Source of the DNA: Dyadobacter linearis
GTDB lineage: Bacteria; Bacteroidota; Bacteroidia; Cytophagales; Spirosomataceae
DNA: 64,000 bases
Assembly: GCF_907165045.1 (NCBI RefSeq)
Contig: NZ_CAJRAU010000010.1
Coordinates: 62,001 to 126,000, forward strand
Direction: 5' to 3'
The notes under the pieces are model-generated. The model searched no databases. It was not told where the DNA came from and worked only from the letters and a program-made list of their open reading frames with translations. This document shows, piece after piece, positions 48,276 to 56,528 of the stretch. Each line of letters starts with the position of its first letter. Positions within the stretch are counted from its first letter, which is position 1. Made by a program: the position numbers and the translations under genes.

Positions 48276-48797
48276 TTATTCAAACCACGCCATCCATTTC
48301 CCCTGCACCTTCATTACCTGTTCGATCAGGTCGCGAACTGCGCCGTGTCCGCCATTTTTAGGAGATATGTAGTCGGATAAAGCGAGGATTTCTTCGGCCG
48401 AATCAGCCGGGCAGGCGGCCATTACGCCGGTACGCATTACTTCGTAGTCGGGCAGATCGTCGCCCATAAATACGATTTCGTTGATATTCAAGCCCGTTTC
48501 TGCAAGGTATTTTTTGAAAACAGGCAGTTTGCCGTCGGGAGAAGTTCCAATGAAAATATCCTTCACACCCAGATATTCGAGCCTTTTGCGCACGCCCATT
48601 TGACTTTGCGCGGAGATAATTGCGACTCTGTAACCCATTTTAATCGCGCGATTGATCCCATAACCGTCGCGTACGTTGAAAATCCTTGGCTGCTCACCGG
48701 TTTCAAGGGCGATCACACTGCCGTCGGTCATCACGCCGTCGATATCAAAAATGAAAGTAGTAATCTGGCTGAACCGTTCCGTTAACGTAGAACTCAT
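48276..48797 (-). CDS. kdsC: 3-deoxy-D-manno-octulosonate 8-phosphate phosphatase-like (KdsC) HAD protein
   Basis: A 173-residue cap-less HAD phosphatase: motif I FIFDIDGVMTDGSV, motif II AIISAQSQ, and FMGDDLPDYEVMRTGV for metal binding. This fits KdsC, which makes Kdo for LPS core or lipid A. The ATG (48795-48797) has a -7 element TATATTTG 25 bases upstream and matches the family N-terminus. A TTG further upstream would overlap that promoter. Confidence 0.88.
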   Translation of the reverse strand: MSSTLTERFSQITTFIFDIDGVMTDGSVIALETGEQPRIFNVRDGYGINRAIKMGYRVAIISAQSQMGVRKRLEYLGVKDIFIGTSPDGKLPVFKKYLAETGLNINEIVFMGDDLPDYEVMRTGVMAACPADSAEEILALSDYISPKNGGHGAVRDLIEQVMKVQGKWMAWFE

Positions 48798-48821
48798 GAA
48801 AATGGTCAATTGGGAATGCTG

Positions 48822-48829
48822 CAAATATA
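48822..48829 (-). promoter_or_regulatory. -7 element for kdsC
   Basis: TATATTTG on the minus strand (complement of CAAATATA) matches TAnnTTTG, 25 bases before the kdsC ATG. It lies in the 61-base gap after the DUF2520 gene, so kdsC and the acyltransferase may be expressed independently of that gene. Confidence 0.5.
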
Positions 48830-48858
48830 GACTAACTTTTTTCCTGACGGAGGTTTTG

Positions 48859-49662
48859 CTATTTCGAAATGTAGGTATTCCTGATTTTGTCGGTCAGCAG
48901 TCTGTAAATCTCGGTCCAGTCTTCATTTGTTTCCTGAAGGTATTCCAGGTGGCGGCCCGTCGTTTTCCAGTCGCCTCGACGAGCCGGGCCGGTTTGTCCC
49001 AGCGACGGATCGTTTGATTGCAGTGCTTTGGAAATTGTGGTATGTATCAATGGTTTCAATAAGTCAAAACTCAGCTGCTCCCTTTCCAGCAGCTCGTGTG
49101 AAACGGTAAGGAGGTAGTTGGTGAAATTGCTCGCGAAAACGGCTGCAACGTGGAGGATAAATCGCTCGTCGGAGTCGGTCCTGCTCACCTGGTCGCTGAT
49201 ACTCTGTGCGAGCGCGATCAGTTTATTTTCAATCAGCTCAGTTTTTGATTCAATACAAAAAGGCAGATCCCGGTAGTCCATTTCGACGTCTTTCGTGAAG
49301 GTTTGCAGCGGATAAAAGACGCCGGTATGGACAAAAACGTCGCTGTATATTTCCACCAGATTCTGGAATTCCGCCAGCGAACGCGTGCCTGATGTATGTA
49401 CCAGAATGACGCCTTCCGGCAACACAATTCTTTCGATCACACTTTCGATTGCATCGTCACTTACCGCGATCACGATCACCTCGGCTTCACTTTCTGAGAA
49501 GTTAAGGTCGGGCTGGATATTGGTATCGTACAGATTTGAAGCCAGTTGACGAGCTTTTTGGGTGTCCCTGCTATAAACTTCACAAATCCAGTGGCCCGCC
49601 TCTTCGAAAGCCTGAGCAAGGTGCCAGGCTACATTCCCGGCACCTACGAAGGAAATTTTCAT
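48859..49662 (-). CDS. Rossmann-like / DUF2520 domain protein
   Basis: A 267-residue protein. An N-terminal Rossmann-like domain with FVGAGNVAWHLAQAF (about 5-19) is followed by EVIVIAVSDDAIESV. The C-terminal DUF2520 helical domain includes HVAAVFASNFTNYLL and LKPLIHTTISKAL. The overall fold resembles 6-phosphogluconate-dehydrogenase-like or ProC-like reductases. The substrate is unknown. In Bacteroidetes this gene often sits beside kdsC, as it does here. Confidence 0.9.
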   Translation of the reverse strand: MKISFVGAGNVAWHLAQAFEEAGHWICEVYSRDTQKARQLASNLYDTNIQPDLNFSESEAEVIVIAVSDDAIESVIERIVLPEGVILVHTSGTRSLAEFQNLVEIYSDVFVHTGVFYPLQTFTKDVEMDYRDLPFCIESKTELIENKLIALAQSISDQVSRTDSDERFILHVAAVFASNFTNYLLTVSHELLEREQLSFDLLKPLIHTTISKALQSNDPSLGQTGPARRGDWKTTGRHLEYLQETNEDWTEIYRLLTDKIRNTYISK

Positions 49663-49713
49663 GAATAAGTAAATTTGTCTAGCTATAAATATTGCGTAAA
49701 GAGTCCCGACTGA

Positions 49714-50445
49714 CTAATTGACGAGCGGCGCGGTTTGTTCCGGAGAAGTAATGCCGCCCGGCAGCTCCATAATGCGCATATTGCGAAAGTGTATCTCTGC
49801 ACCCTCGGCTTCCAGGCAGATATAGCCTTTCTTTCTTTCAGAGGCGCGTAATCCGTTCACAAACTTTCCATTTACAGATAATTTCACGGTCCCGTCGACA
49901 CACACGACCACATATTTGTTCCATTCACCTTTTCCTTTGCAGCGTTTTTCAAGCGATTTGCTTCTGATACCGCGGGGGTTATCGGGTATCGCAGTCATTC
50001 CCATGGTTGGAAACAATTCGCCGTGCACGTAATCTTCGGTTGCATTATGTTGAGGCGCGTATTCCAGTTCGAGCATTTGTACTTCGATCGCCTTGGTAAG
50101 CGGGTCATTTTCCTGCGGCGAGCCTTCGCTCCAGACGAATATGCCAGAGTTGCCGCCCGCTTCCATGTGTTTCCATTCCACTTCGAGAATGAAATTTTCA
50201 TATTGGCGATCAGAGCGCATTACGCCAATAGGTTTGCCGGAACAGATCAGTGTGCCGTTTTTTACTTTCCAGGTCTCCTTGGAAGTATTGACATCAACCC
50301 AGCCGTCAAGGTTTTTCCCGTTAAAAAGCGGACGGAAGCCGAGTTTATCAACATCCTGCGCTATTAATGGGGATGAATACCAAGTCAGGCACAGCATTAA
50401 ACCAAGCGTAAATAGTGTCAAGCGAGTGGGTAGGGAATTTTTCAT
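49714..50445 (-). CDS. DUF1080 (3-keto-disaccharide hydrolase-like) secreted protein
   Basis: A 243-residue secreted protein. A signal peptide (about 1-29, PLIAQD) precedes one concanavalin-like DUF1080 domain with GFRPLFNGKNLDGWVDV, FILEVEWKHMEAGGNSGIFV, WNKYVVVCVDGTVKLSVNG and GYICLEAEGAEIHFRNMRI. The domain is annotated as 3-keto-disaccharide hydrolase in some members. The substrate is a sugar, probably plant-derived, but it is not specified. The ATG at 50443-50445 is chosen over a longer frame without a signal peptide. Confidence 0.88.
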   Translation of the reverse strand: MKNSLPTRLTLFTLGLMLCLTWYSSPLIAQDVDKLGFRPLFNGKNLDGWVDVNTSKETWKVKNGTLICSGKPIGVMRSDRQYENFILEVEWKHMEAGGNSGIFVWSEGSPQENDPLTKAIEVQMLELEYAPQHNATEDYVHGELFPTMGMTAIPDNPRGIRSKSLEKRCKGKGEWNKYVVVCVDGTVKLSVNGKFVNGLRASERKKGYICLEAEGAEIHFRNMRIMELPGGITSPEQTAPLVN

Positions 50446-50532
50446 GGGTTTAGTGGTCAAGGTTTTATAAATCTTCAAATACGCATTCGTACCGGAAATC
50501 CGCAATATCGCAAATCTTCGCATCCTGCAAAC

Positions 50533-50540
50533 TATATTTG
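50533..50540 (+). promoter_or_regulatory. -7 element for the secreted barrel gene
   Basis: TATATTTG matches TAnnTTTG, 57 bases before the ATG at 50597. The -33 region does not contain a clear TTG. Confidence 0.4.
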
Positions 50541-50596
50541 CTTCTCAGGATCTTTTTAACATATCTTTTCGGTCAATAACATTTGCGTATCCAAGA

Positions 50597-51289
50597 ATGA
50601 AGGCACTTCACATACTACCGTTTTTTGCTTTAATCCTGTTCAGTAATGCTGCAACCGGCCAGCGCCAGTCGCAGGTGAGTGCGGGTATTGATTTAGGTTC
50701 TGGTTTTAACAGCACATCCTGGGCTCCTTCTATTCTATATCATGAAGAAATAAGTCCTAATAATGTACCTTGGCTGCGTTTCGGGCTCGGGCTGCGGGCG
50801 TGGGGATATTATGCGGGTAGGACCAATTTATATTCCAAAAAGTCTGACTCCGACTATCTTGAATACGATCATGTTTCAGCAAATGGTGTCAGTTTTGTAG
50901 CTGGGGTCAACCTTCGATTCTGGCGGATCGATCTGGGCGTCAATACCGATCTGATCGGCGCGTCACTCGGTTCACGCAGACGCGGGTATTATGATAAATT
51001 GGTAGGAAACGGGACAGGGAGGCCAAATTATGGTCAGTGGCTTTCCACTTCACCTGTGATCCTCAATCTTGTACCATTGGCTTTGAAGAACTACAATGGC
51101 CAATCTGAGGTGTACGCACGGATCTTTTTAACAAAACGATTTGGTTTAAAATTGGGCTACGTCCACGGCCAGATCGCTTATCATACCAGGGAAAGAAACA
51201 ATACTAAAGTGTTACTGGATAACAGTCAGCGCCGCGCTTATAATTTTTACGGATTGCCTTATGCAGCTGTGAGCTTTCCGATCTACTAG
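50597..51289 (+). CDS. Unrecognised secreted protein, probable outer-membrane barrel
   Basis: A 230-residue protein with a signal peptide (about 1-21, AATGQ). The rest alternates aromatic-rich beta strands (VSAGIDLGSGFNSTSW, WLRFGLGLRAWGYYAG, GVSFVAGVNLRFWRIDLGVN) and ends in a strand ending with Tyr, as in outer-membrane barrels. It contains no domain I can name. It has its own promoter-like -7 box. Confidence 0.7.
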   Translation: MKALHILPFFALILFSNAATGQRQSQVSAGIDLGSGFNSTSWAPSILYHEEISPNNVPWLRFGLGLRAWGYYAGRTNLYSKKSDSDYLEYDHVSANGVSFVAGVNLRFWRIDLGVNTDLIGASLGSRRRGYYDKLVGNGTGRPNYGQWLSTSPVILNLVPLALKNYNGQSEVYARIFLTKRFGLKLGYVHGQIAYHTRERNNTKVLLDNSQRRAYNFYGLPYAAVSFPIY

Positions 51290-51350
51290 TTCTGTTTTTT
51301 GTCAAATAGCCCTGCAGAGCCCGCCGCCGCCCGAAATTTCCAAAACATAC

Positions 51351-51381
51351 TTGTAATTCAATTTGTTAAACTCTATATTTG
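51351..51381 (+). promoter_or_regulatory. Promoter of the rplM-rpsI operon
   Basis: TTG (51351-51353), 20 bases, then TATATTTG (51374-51381): the best match to the Bacteroidetes consensus in the window. It predicts transcription from near 51388, leaving a leader of about 67 bases before rplM. Confidence 0.75.
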
Positions 51382-51384
51382 CAC

Positions 51385-51417
51385 TCCCATTTTGCGATGG
51401 GACTGTCTTGTTACAGT
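51385..51417 (+). promoter_or_regulatory. Two tandem small hairpins in the rplM leader
   Basis: TCCCAT (51385-51390) pairs with ATGGGA (51397-51402), and ACTGT (51402-51406) pairs with ACAGT (51413-51417). Both lie at the start of the rplM leader. Ribosomal protein leaders often bind the encoded protein to repress translation, so this is a candidate L13 autoregulatory element. Confidence 0.4.
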
Positions 51418-51454
51418 GTAATATATTGAAAATCAATTAAATTTTTTGTTAATC

Positions 51455-51898
51455 GTGGATACGTTAAGCTACAAAACCATCTCGGCGAACAAAAACACAG
51501 TAAACAAGGAGTGGGTTGTTGTTGATGCTCAGGATGCAGTTCTTGGTCGTTTGGCCAGTGAAGTTGCTAAAATGATCAGAGGCAAACACAAAACCAGTTA
51601 CACTCCTCATGTGGATTGTGGTGATAATGTTATCATTATCAACGCCGACAAAATTAAGTTGACAGGAAAAAAGATGACCGACAAAATTTATGTTCGTCAT
51701 ACTGGCTATCCGGGAGGTCAACGTTTTCAAACTCCCCGTGAGTTGCTCGAAAAACACCCAGAGCGTGTGATTGAGAAAGCCGTAAGAGGTATGCTTCCAA
51801 AGAATCGTTTGGGACGTCGTTTGTTTACTAATCTGTTTGTTTACGCAAAGCCGGAACATCCGCACAGCGCGCAGCAACCAAAAGAAATCCAGTTGTAA
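51455..51898 (+). CDS. rplM: 50S ribosomal protein L13 (uL13)
   Basis: A 147-residue L13: WVVVDAQDAVLGRLASEVA, YTPHVDCGDNVIIINADKI, YVRHTGYPGG and AVRGMLPKNRLGRRL. It is an early assembly protein of the large subunit. The start is GTG (51455), giving MDTLSYKTISANK, the N-terminus expected in Cytophagales; the TTG three codons upstream is not needed. It is followed by rpsI after 3 bases, the near-universal order. Confidence 0.96.
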   Translation: MDTLSYKTISANKNTVNKEWVVVDAQDAVLGRLASEVAKMIRGKHKTSYTPHVDCGDNVIIINADKIKLTGKKMTDKIYVRHTGYPGGQRFQTPRELLEKHPERVIEKAVRGMLPKNRLGRRLFTNLFVYAKPEHPHSAQQPKEIQL

Positions 51899-51901
51899 TT
51901 C

Positions 51902-52288
51902 ATGGAAGTGATCAACACAATAGGTAGAAGAAAAACAGCTGTGGCTCGTATTTATATGACGCCAGGCAAAGGAGATATTAAAGTAAACGGTCGCGATTAC
52001 AAAGAATACTTTCCATTTGAAGTACATCAGATCGTTCTTCAGCAACCTTTCGCTGTGATCAGCGGAGGTAATGGTTACGATCTTAAAGTAAATGTAAGAG
52101 GCGGCGGGATCTCAGGACAGGCGGAAGCAATCCGTATGGCTGTTTCCCGCGCACTTTGCGAATACAACGGAGAATTCCGCGGTGCGTTGAAAAAAGAAGG
52201 ATTTCTTACACGTGACCCTCGTATGGTTGAACGTAAGAAATACGGACGCGCTAAGGCTCGTAAACGGTTCCAGTTCTCGAAACGTTAA
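51902..52288 (+). CDS. rpsI: 30S ribosomal protein S9 (uS9)
   Basis: A 128-residue S9: NTIGRRKTAVARIYMTPGKGD, VNVRGGGISGQAEAIRMAVSRAL, and the C-terminal GRAKARKRFQFSKR tail, whose last Lys-Arg reaches the P-site tRNA. It is directly downstream of rplM. Confidence 0.97.
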   Translation: MEVINTIGRRKTAVARIYMTPGKGDIKVNGRDYKEYFPFEVHQIVLQQPFAVISGGNGYDLKVNVRGGGISGQAEAIRMAVSRALCEYNGEFRGALKKEGFLTRDPRMVERKKYGRAKARKRFQFSKR

Positions 52289-52295
52289 TAAGAAA

Positions 52296-52398
52296 TGGTC
52301 ATGTGTGGTCATTTATAGTCAGTGGGTCATTTATTGTTCTTATTAAAACAACAAGTGACCATTAATGACAACAAATGGCACTTAATGACAACAAATTG
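52296..52398. repeat. Repeat-rich leader between rpsI and rpsB
   Basis: Three GGTCAT-type units (52297-52302, 52307-52312 and 52325-52330; the last two extend to GGTCATTTAT) are followed by two direct copies of TTAATGACAACAAAT (52362-52376 and 52382-52396). GTCATT and AATGAC are complementary, so the two halves can pair in alternative ways. It lies in the 182-base gap before rpsB and could be a regulatory leader for S2. Confidence 0.5.
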
Positions 52399-52470
52399 TC
52401 CAGACGTTGCTTATCGTGCCCGATGCTTCGTGCTGCGTAATTTCAAAACATTCAAAATTTTAAATCTGCA

Positions 52471-53298
52471 ATGGCACAAATAGAATATAAAGAACTATTG
52501 GATGCAGGTGTCCATTTTGGTCACCTTACCCGCAAGTGGGATCCACGTATGGCTCCGTATATCTTCATGGAGAAGAACGGGATCCACATCATTGACCTGA
52601 ACAAAACTTTGAGCTGCATCAATGACGCTGAGGCTGCGTTGAAGCAAATCGTTCGTTCAGGACGTAAGATCATGTTTGTTGCTACTAAAAAACAAGCACA
52701 GGAAATCGTAACGGAAGAGGCGAAACGCCTTAAAATGCCTTACGTAACTGATCGCTGGTTGGGTGGTATGCTTACAAACTTCGGCACAATTCGCAAGTCT
52801 TTGAAAAAAATGCAGACTCTTGAGAAGATGCTAAAAGACGAAACCACGGTTAGCAATATCGCGAAAAGAGAACGCCTGATGCTTACACGTGAAAAGGATA
52901 AATTGGAAAGAGTGTTAGGTGGTGTAGCTGACTTAACCCGTCTTCCTGCTGCCCTTTTCATCGTTGATGTAAAACGCGAGCACATTGCAGTTTCAGAAGC
53001 AAAAAGGTTGAACATACCTATTTTTGCAATCTGCGACACGAACTCAAATCCTGAATTAGTTGATTTCCCAATCCCAAGTAATGACGATGCTTACAAAGCA
53101 ATTTCGTTGGTTACCCTCGCGATTGGAAAAGCGATCGAAGAAGGTTTGATGGAACGCAAACAAGATAAAGACGATCAGCGTCTGGTAGAGGAAGAAGAAG
53201 CCAAACGTCAGGCTGACAAAGGCACTGAAGAAGCTGCTCCGGCTGCACCACGTGCAGAAGTTGCGGAAGAGGCACCGGCTGAAAGTGATGGAGAATAA
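52471..53298 (+). CDS. rpsB: 30S ribosomal protein S2 (uS2)
   Basis: A 275-residue S2: LLDAGVHFGHLTRKWDPRMAPYI, FVATKKQAQEIV, RWLGGMLTNFGTIRKS, ALFIVDVKREHIAVSEA. The last 40 residues are a Glu/Ala-rich acidic tail (EEAAPAAPRAEVAEEAPAESDGE region), a common extension. It is followed by tsf, the near-universal partner, after a terminator-like hairpin. Confidence 0.97.
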   Translation: MAQIEYKELLDAGVHFGHLTRKWDPRMAPYIFMEKNGIHIIDLNKTLSCINDAEAALKQIVRSGRKIMFVATKKQAQEIVTEEAKRLKMPYVTDRWLGGMLTNFGTIRKSLKKMQTLEKMLKDETTVSNIAKRERLMLTREKDKLERVLGGVADLTRLPAALFIVDVKREHIAVSEAKRLNIPIFAICDTNSNPELVDFPIPSNDDAYKAISLVTLAIGKAIEEGLMERKQDKDDQRLVEEEEAKRQADKGTEEAAPAAPRAEVAEEAPAESDGE

Positions 53299-53355
53299 TA
53301 ATTAGGGCGATATGGCTTGGGTTCTGAATCCATGTTTGTATCTGATTAGATAAAA

Positions 53356-53393
53356 ATAGCCCATAGCCATTTCGCTATGGGCTATCATTTTTT
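53356..53393 (+). terminator. Hairpin between rpsB and tsf
   Basis: Perfect 12-bp stem ATAGCCCATAGC (53356-53367) with GCTATGGGCTAT (53374-53385), 6-base loop, then CATTTTTT. It has the full terminator form, so tsf may depend on read-through or a promoter between 53394 and 53424. Confidence 0.8.
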
Positions 53394-53423
53394 AGAGAAA
53401 TAAAAATTTATACAAACCAAATC

Positions 53424-54260
53424 ATGGCAATTACCGCACAAGATGTAAACAAGCTCCGCCAAATGACCGGCGCAGGCATGATGGATTGCAAAAAAGCACT
53501 TCAGGAAGCTGATGGCGATTTTGACAAAGCCGTTGATATTCTACGTAAGCAGGGGCAAAAAGTAGCTGCAAAACGCGCTGATAACGCGGTTTCAGAAGGT
53601 ACAGTGGTTGTTGAGATCAGTGCTGACGGAACAAACGGAAAGCTGATCGCATTAGCTTGCGAAACTGAGCCTGTTTCTAATGTAGAAGATTTCAAGAATC
53701 TGGCGAAAAGCATTTTGGAAAAGGCTGTTGCAGACGACATTTCCGACAAAGAGACTTTGCTTGCTGCTACACTTGCAGACGGACGTCCGGTAAGCGAGCA
53801 TATCGTTGACCTGGTTGGTAAATTGGGAGAGAAACTTGAAATCACGGCTTACGAAAACGTAACTGCTGACCAAGTTGTGCCTTATATCCACTCTAATGGA
53901 AAATTGGGTGTATTGGTAGCATTCAACGGTGTAAACGGAACGGATGTTACTGAATTGGGCAAAGACGTTGCAATGCAAATTGCAGCGATGAAACCTATCG
54001 CTCTTGACAAAGACGAAGTTGACGCTGCTACCATTGAGCGCGAAATCGAAGTTGGAAAAGAGCAGGCGCGTGCGGAAGGTAAGCCGGAAGCAATGCTTGA
54101 AAAAATTTCTCAGGGCAAACTTCAGAAGTTTTACAAAGACAATACCCTGCTGAATCAGGAATTTGTTAAAGATTCTTCTCTCACAATTCGTCAGTTGTTG
54201 GAAAAAACGAGCAAAGGGCTGACAGTTAAGTCCTTCAAACGCGTAGCGATCGGGGGCTAA
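53424..54260 (+). CDS. tsf: Translation elongation factor Ts
   Basis: A 278-residue EF-Ts, the nucleotide exchange factor of EF-Tu. Landmarks are the N-terminal KLRQMTGAGMMDCKKALQEADGD, AIDILRKQGQ-type (here AVDILRKQGQKVAAKRADNAVSEG), VLVAFNG, and the C-terminal FYKDNTLLNQEFVKDSSLTI. Length and order match the family. Confidence 0.97.
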   Translation: MAITAQDVNKLRQMTGAGMMDCKKALQEADGDFDKAVDILRKQGQKVAAKRADNAVSEGTVVVEISADGTNGKLIALACETEPVSNVEDFKNLAKSILEKAVADDISDKETLLAATLADGRPVSEHIVDLVGKLGEKLEITAYENVTADQVVPYIHSNGKLGVLVAFNGVNGTDVTELGKDVAMQIAAMKPIALDKDEVDAATIEREIEVGKEQARAEGKPEAMLEKISQGKLQKFYKDNTLLNQEFVKDSSLTIRQLLEKTSKGLTVKSFKRVAIGG

Positions 54261-54286
54261 TATTTCCCGTTAATAAAATAATGTTG

Positions 54287-54327
54287 ACAACGCCTGGTAT
54301 GTACTTGTATACCAGGCGTTGTTTTTT
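54287..54327 (+). terminator. Terminator after tsf
   Basis: Perfect 14-bp stem (54287-54300 with 54309-54322), 8-base loop, then TTTTTT. A strong rho-independent terminator. Confidence 0.9.
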
Positions 54328-54397
54328 AATATTTACAAAAAATTAAAGTCCTTCTTGGTTTTTTTATACACACTATTAGTAATATTTCGACTGCCGG

Positions 54398-54985
54398 ATG
54401 ATTGAAAATCTATTTAACGATTATGTTCCGCATAGTGCATCTGATGAAGAATTAGTCAAGCTTTTCTTAGATTCCAGAGACAATTACTACTTCCAAAAGC
54501 TTTACGAGCGCTACGTGCTCAAAGTCTATCAAAAATGTCTTTCATTCACGAAAGATACCTCCCGGGCGCAGGACCTTACCCACGACGTATTCCTTAAGTT
54601 GCTTTCCAAAATGAGCACTTTCAAAGAGGATGCGAAATTTTCTACCTGGCTTTTTTCCATTACTTACAACCAGTGCATGGACCTGGTACGATCCGGGCGT
54701 AAAAGGATCGTGACTATTTATGCAGAGAATGCCGATCAGCAGGACGACTTCGATATACAGCGGGTTTTCGAAGTTGAAGAAATAAATACAGTCAGTTTGA
54801 AAACCGCCCTGAGTCAGTTGAATCTTGAAGAAAAAGCCCTTTTATATCTGAAATATCTCGACAATCGTACTATTCGGGAAATTGCCCTCATTTTCAAAAT
54901 GACAGAAAGTGCGGTGAAAATGAGGCTAATGCGCTCCCGCGAGAAGCTCAGGAAAAAATATCTGGAGACAGTTCTGTTCCGCTAG
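54398..54985 (+). CDS. ECF-type RNA polymerase sigma factor (second)
   Basis: A 195-residue sigma-70 family factor. Region 2 covers about 30-100 (FQKLYERYVLKVYQKCL, DLTHDVFLKLLSK, FSTWLFSITYNQCMDLVR). Region 4 covers about 130-190 (LNLEEKALLYLKYLDNRTIREIALIFKMTESAVKMRL). It has no adjacent FecR/anti-sigma gene; the next gene encodes a DUF3078 outer-membrane protein 106 bases downstream. Target promoters are unknown. Confidence 0.92.
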   Translation: MIENLFNDYVPHSASDEELVKLFLDSRDNYYFQKLYERYVLKVYQKCLSFTKDTSRAQDLTHDVFLKLLSKMSTFKEDAKFSTWLFSITYNQCMDLVRSGRKRIVTIYAENADQQDDFDIQRVFEVEEINTVSLKTALSQLNLEEKALLYLKYLDNRTIREIALIFKMTESAVKMRLMRSREKLRKKYLETVLFR

Positions 54986-55091
54986 TTTTTAAAAAATTCA
55001 AAAATGCCTTACCTTAACCGGGCGCTTCTCAACATTTCTGAAACAATTCAATACGGAACTCAATGGATTTCTTTCACTGAAATTGAAACGC

Positions 55092-56024
55092 ATGAGCAGC
55101 ATATCTCGAAGTTTACTCTCGGTTACCTTCTTTTTATTAGTACTCTCTAATTTTTTAGTATTCTCCCAAAACAACGTTGATCTTTCTAACCCAATTAACG
55201 CAGGCCGTTTCAAAGCGCCGGGAGATACCATCTGGAAAAAAATCGAGTTCGGGGCTAACCTGAATCAGGGTTCATTCAGTGGGAACTGGACCGGCGGAGG
55301 GGTTAATTCTGTCGCACTCGGGTTGTTCTTTAACGCCCTGAACGAGAAGAAAAAAGGCAAAAATTCGTGGCGGAATGATTTTCAATCTCAATATGGTATT
55401 GTCAGGAACAAAGGACAGCTCAGCCGTAAAAATGTCGACAGAATCTTCTTCGATACGAAGTATAACAGGGATTTGACCGAGAAATGGAGCCTTTTCGCGA
55501 ATATCAACTTTCTTTCACAGTTCGGAGCAGGATACACTTATTCTGATAATCCCGATTCCTCACGAATAAAAAGGAAGGTTTCCGGCATTCTCTCACCCGC
55601 CTATCTGACAGAGGCAGTTGGTATTGAATACCGGCCGGTACCTTATTTCTTTATAGATTTCGCGCCTGGCGCATTGCGTCAGACGATCGTCGTAGACACG
55701 GATCTGTATGTGAATACGCCCGAGCAGAAAAATTATGGCGTACCTATAGGGAGGAGGGTGAGGACGGAAGCCGCTCTGATACAGCTAGTAGCCAACTTCG
55801 ATAAGGATATCGCAAAGGATATTAATCTGAAATTTCGCTATCTAATGTTTTCAAGCTTCAAGCACCCATTGAATATCGACAACAGGCTCGACGCAATGCT
55901 TACTGCGAAGATCAATAAGTACGTGAATGTAAATCTGGGTGGAATTATGGTTTATGACCAGGATCAAAGTAACGAAGTTCAATTTGCGCAGGCGCTTAGT
56001 ATAGGATTTTTGTATTCGTTTTAA
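55092..56024 (+). CDS. DUF3078 outer-membrane beta-barrel protein
   Basis: A 310-residue secreted protein. A signal peptide (about 1-26, FLVFSQ) precedes a DUF3078 domain: WKKIEFGANLNQGSFSGNWTGGG, NDFQSQYGIVRNKGQL, KYNRDLTEKWSLFANINF, ending in a C-terminal strand SIGFLYSF. The aromatic C-terminal residue is typical of outer-membrane barrels. Function is unknown. The ATG at 55092 is preferred to the TTG at 55083. Confidence 0.87.
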   Translation: MSSISRSLLSVTFFLLVLSNFLVFSQNNVDLSNPINAGRFKAPGDTIWKKIEFGANLNQGSFSGNWTGGGVNSVALGLFFNALNEKKKGKNSWRNDFQSQYGIVRNKGQLSRKNVDRIFFDTKYNRDLTEKWSLFANINFLSQFGAGYTYSDNPDSSRIKRKVSGILSPAYLTEAVGIEYRPVPYFFIDFAPGALRQTIVVDTDLYVNTPEQKNYGVPIGRRVRTEAALIQLVANFDKDIAKDINLKFRYLMFSSFKHPLNIDNRLDAMLTAKINKYVNVNLGGIMVYDQDQSNEVQFAQALSIGFLYSF

Positions 56025-56049
56025 TTTCACCAACTAACCTCAACTTATT

Positions 56050-56379
56050 ATGCTTCAGGAATTCAAGATTTTTATTGCTAAGGGCAATGTTTTAGATCTG
56101 GCAGTCGGTGTTGTCATCGGTGCTTCTTTTGGGAAAATCACTACTTCGCTGGTGGAGGATATCATCAATCCGGTACTCGGTTTGATAATAGGCGGCGTGG
56201 ATTTTACTCAATTGAAAGTTGTTCTTAAAGAGGCTGTGGGCGAAACGCCGGAGGTTGCAATTAAGTACGGTAATTTCATTCAGGTGCTGATCCAGTTCGT
56301 TATTATTGCGTGGGTAATTTTCATGATTGTGAAGCTGGCAAATCGTTTGAGGATATCCGAATCGCTTAAAAAGGAATAG
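56050..56379 (+). CDS. mscL: Large-conductance mechanosensitive channel MscL
   Basis: A 109-residue channel that opens on membrane tension during hypo-osmotic shock. N-terminal FKIFIAKGNVLDLAVGVVIGASFGKITTSLVEDIINPVLG is TM1 with its gate; TM2 is about 78-97 (FIQVLIQFVIIAWVIFMIVK). It is shorter than E. coli MscL (136 residues), with a reduced periplasmic loop and C-terminal bundle. It has its own terminator. Confidence 0.94.
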   Translation: MLQEFKIFIAKGNVLDLAVGVVIGASFGKITTSLVEDIINPVLGLIIGGVDFTQLKVVLKEAVGETPEVAIKYGNFIQVLIQFVIIAWVIFMIVKLANRLRISESLKKE

Positions 56380-56403
56380 ATAAAAACCATAAATATTTGT
56401 TGT

Positions 56404-56433
56404 AAAGAGGCATATCTGATATGCCTCTTTTTT
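56404..56433 (+). terminator. Terminator after mscL
   Basis: Perfect 12-bp stem AAAGAGGCATAT (56404-56415) with ATATGCCTCTTT (56419-56430), 3-base loop, then TTT. It isolates mscL from the mur/fts operon. Confidence 0.85.
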
Positions 56434-56528
56434 ATTAGGGGTATTTGCTGAAAGAGTAAAAAAAGTTTTCAGCAAAAGATTTACCTTCGTAGTTAGGGCA
56501 TTTTTTGCAAATGATTAATTGAATTCCT

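Noticed and set aside
52296..52398. Possible CRISPR-like array between rpsI and rpsB
   Set aside because: Repeat units are short, few and not evenly spaced, with no cas genes; a leader structure explains them better.
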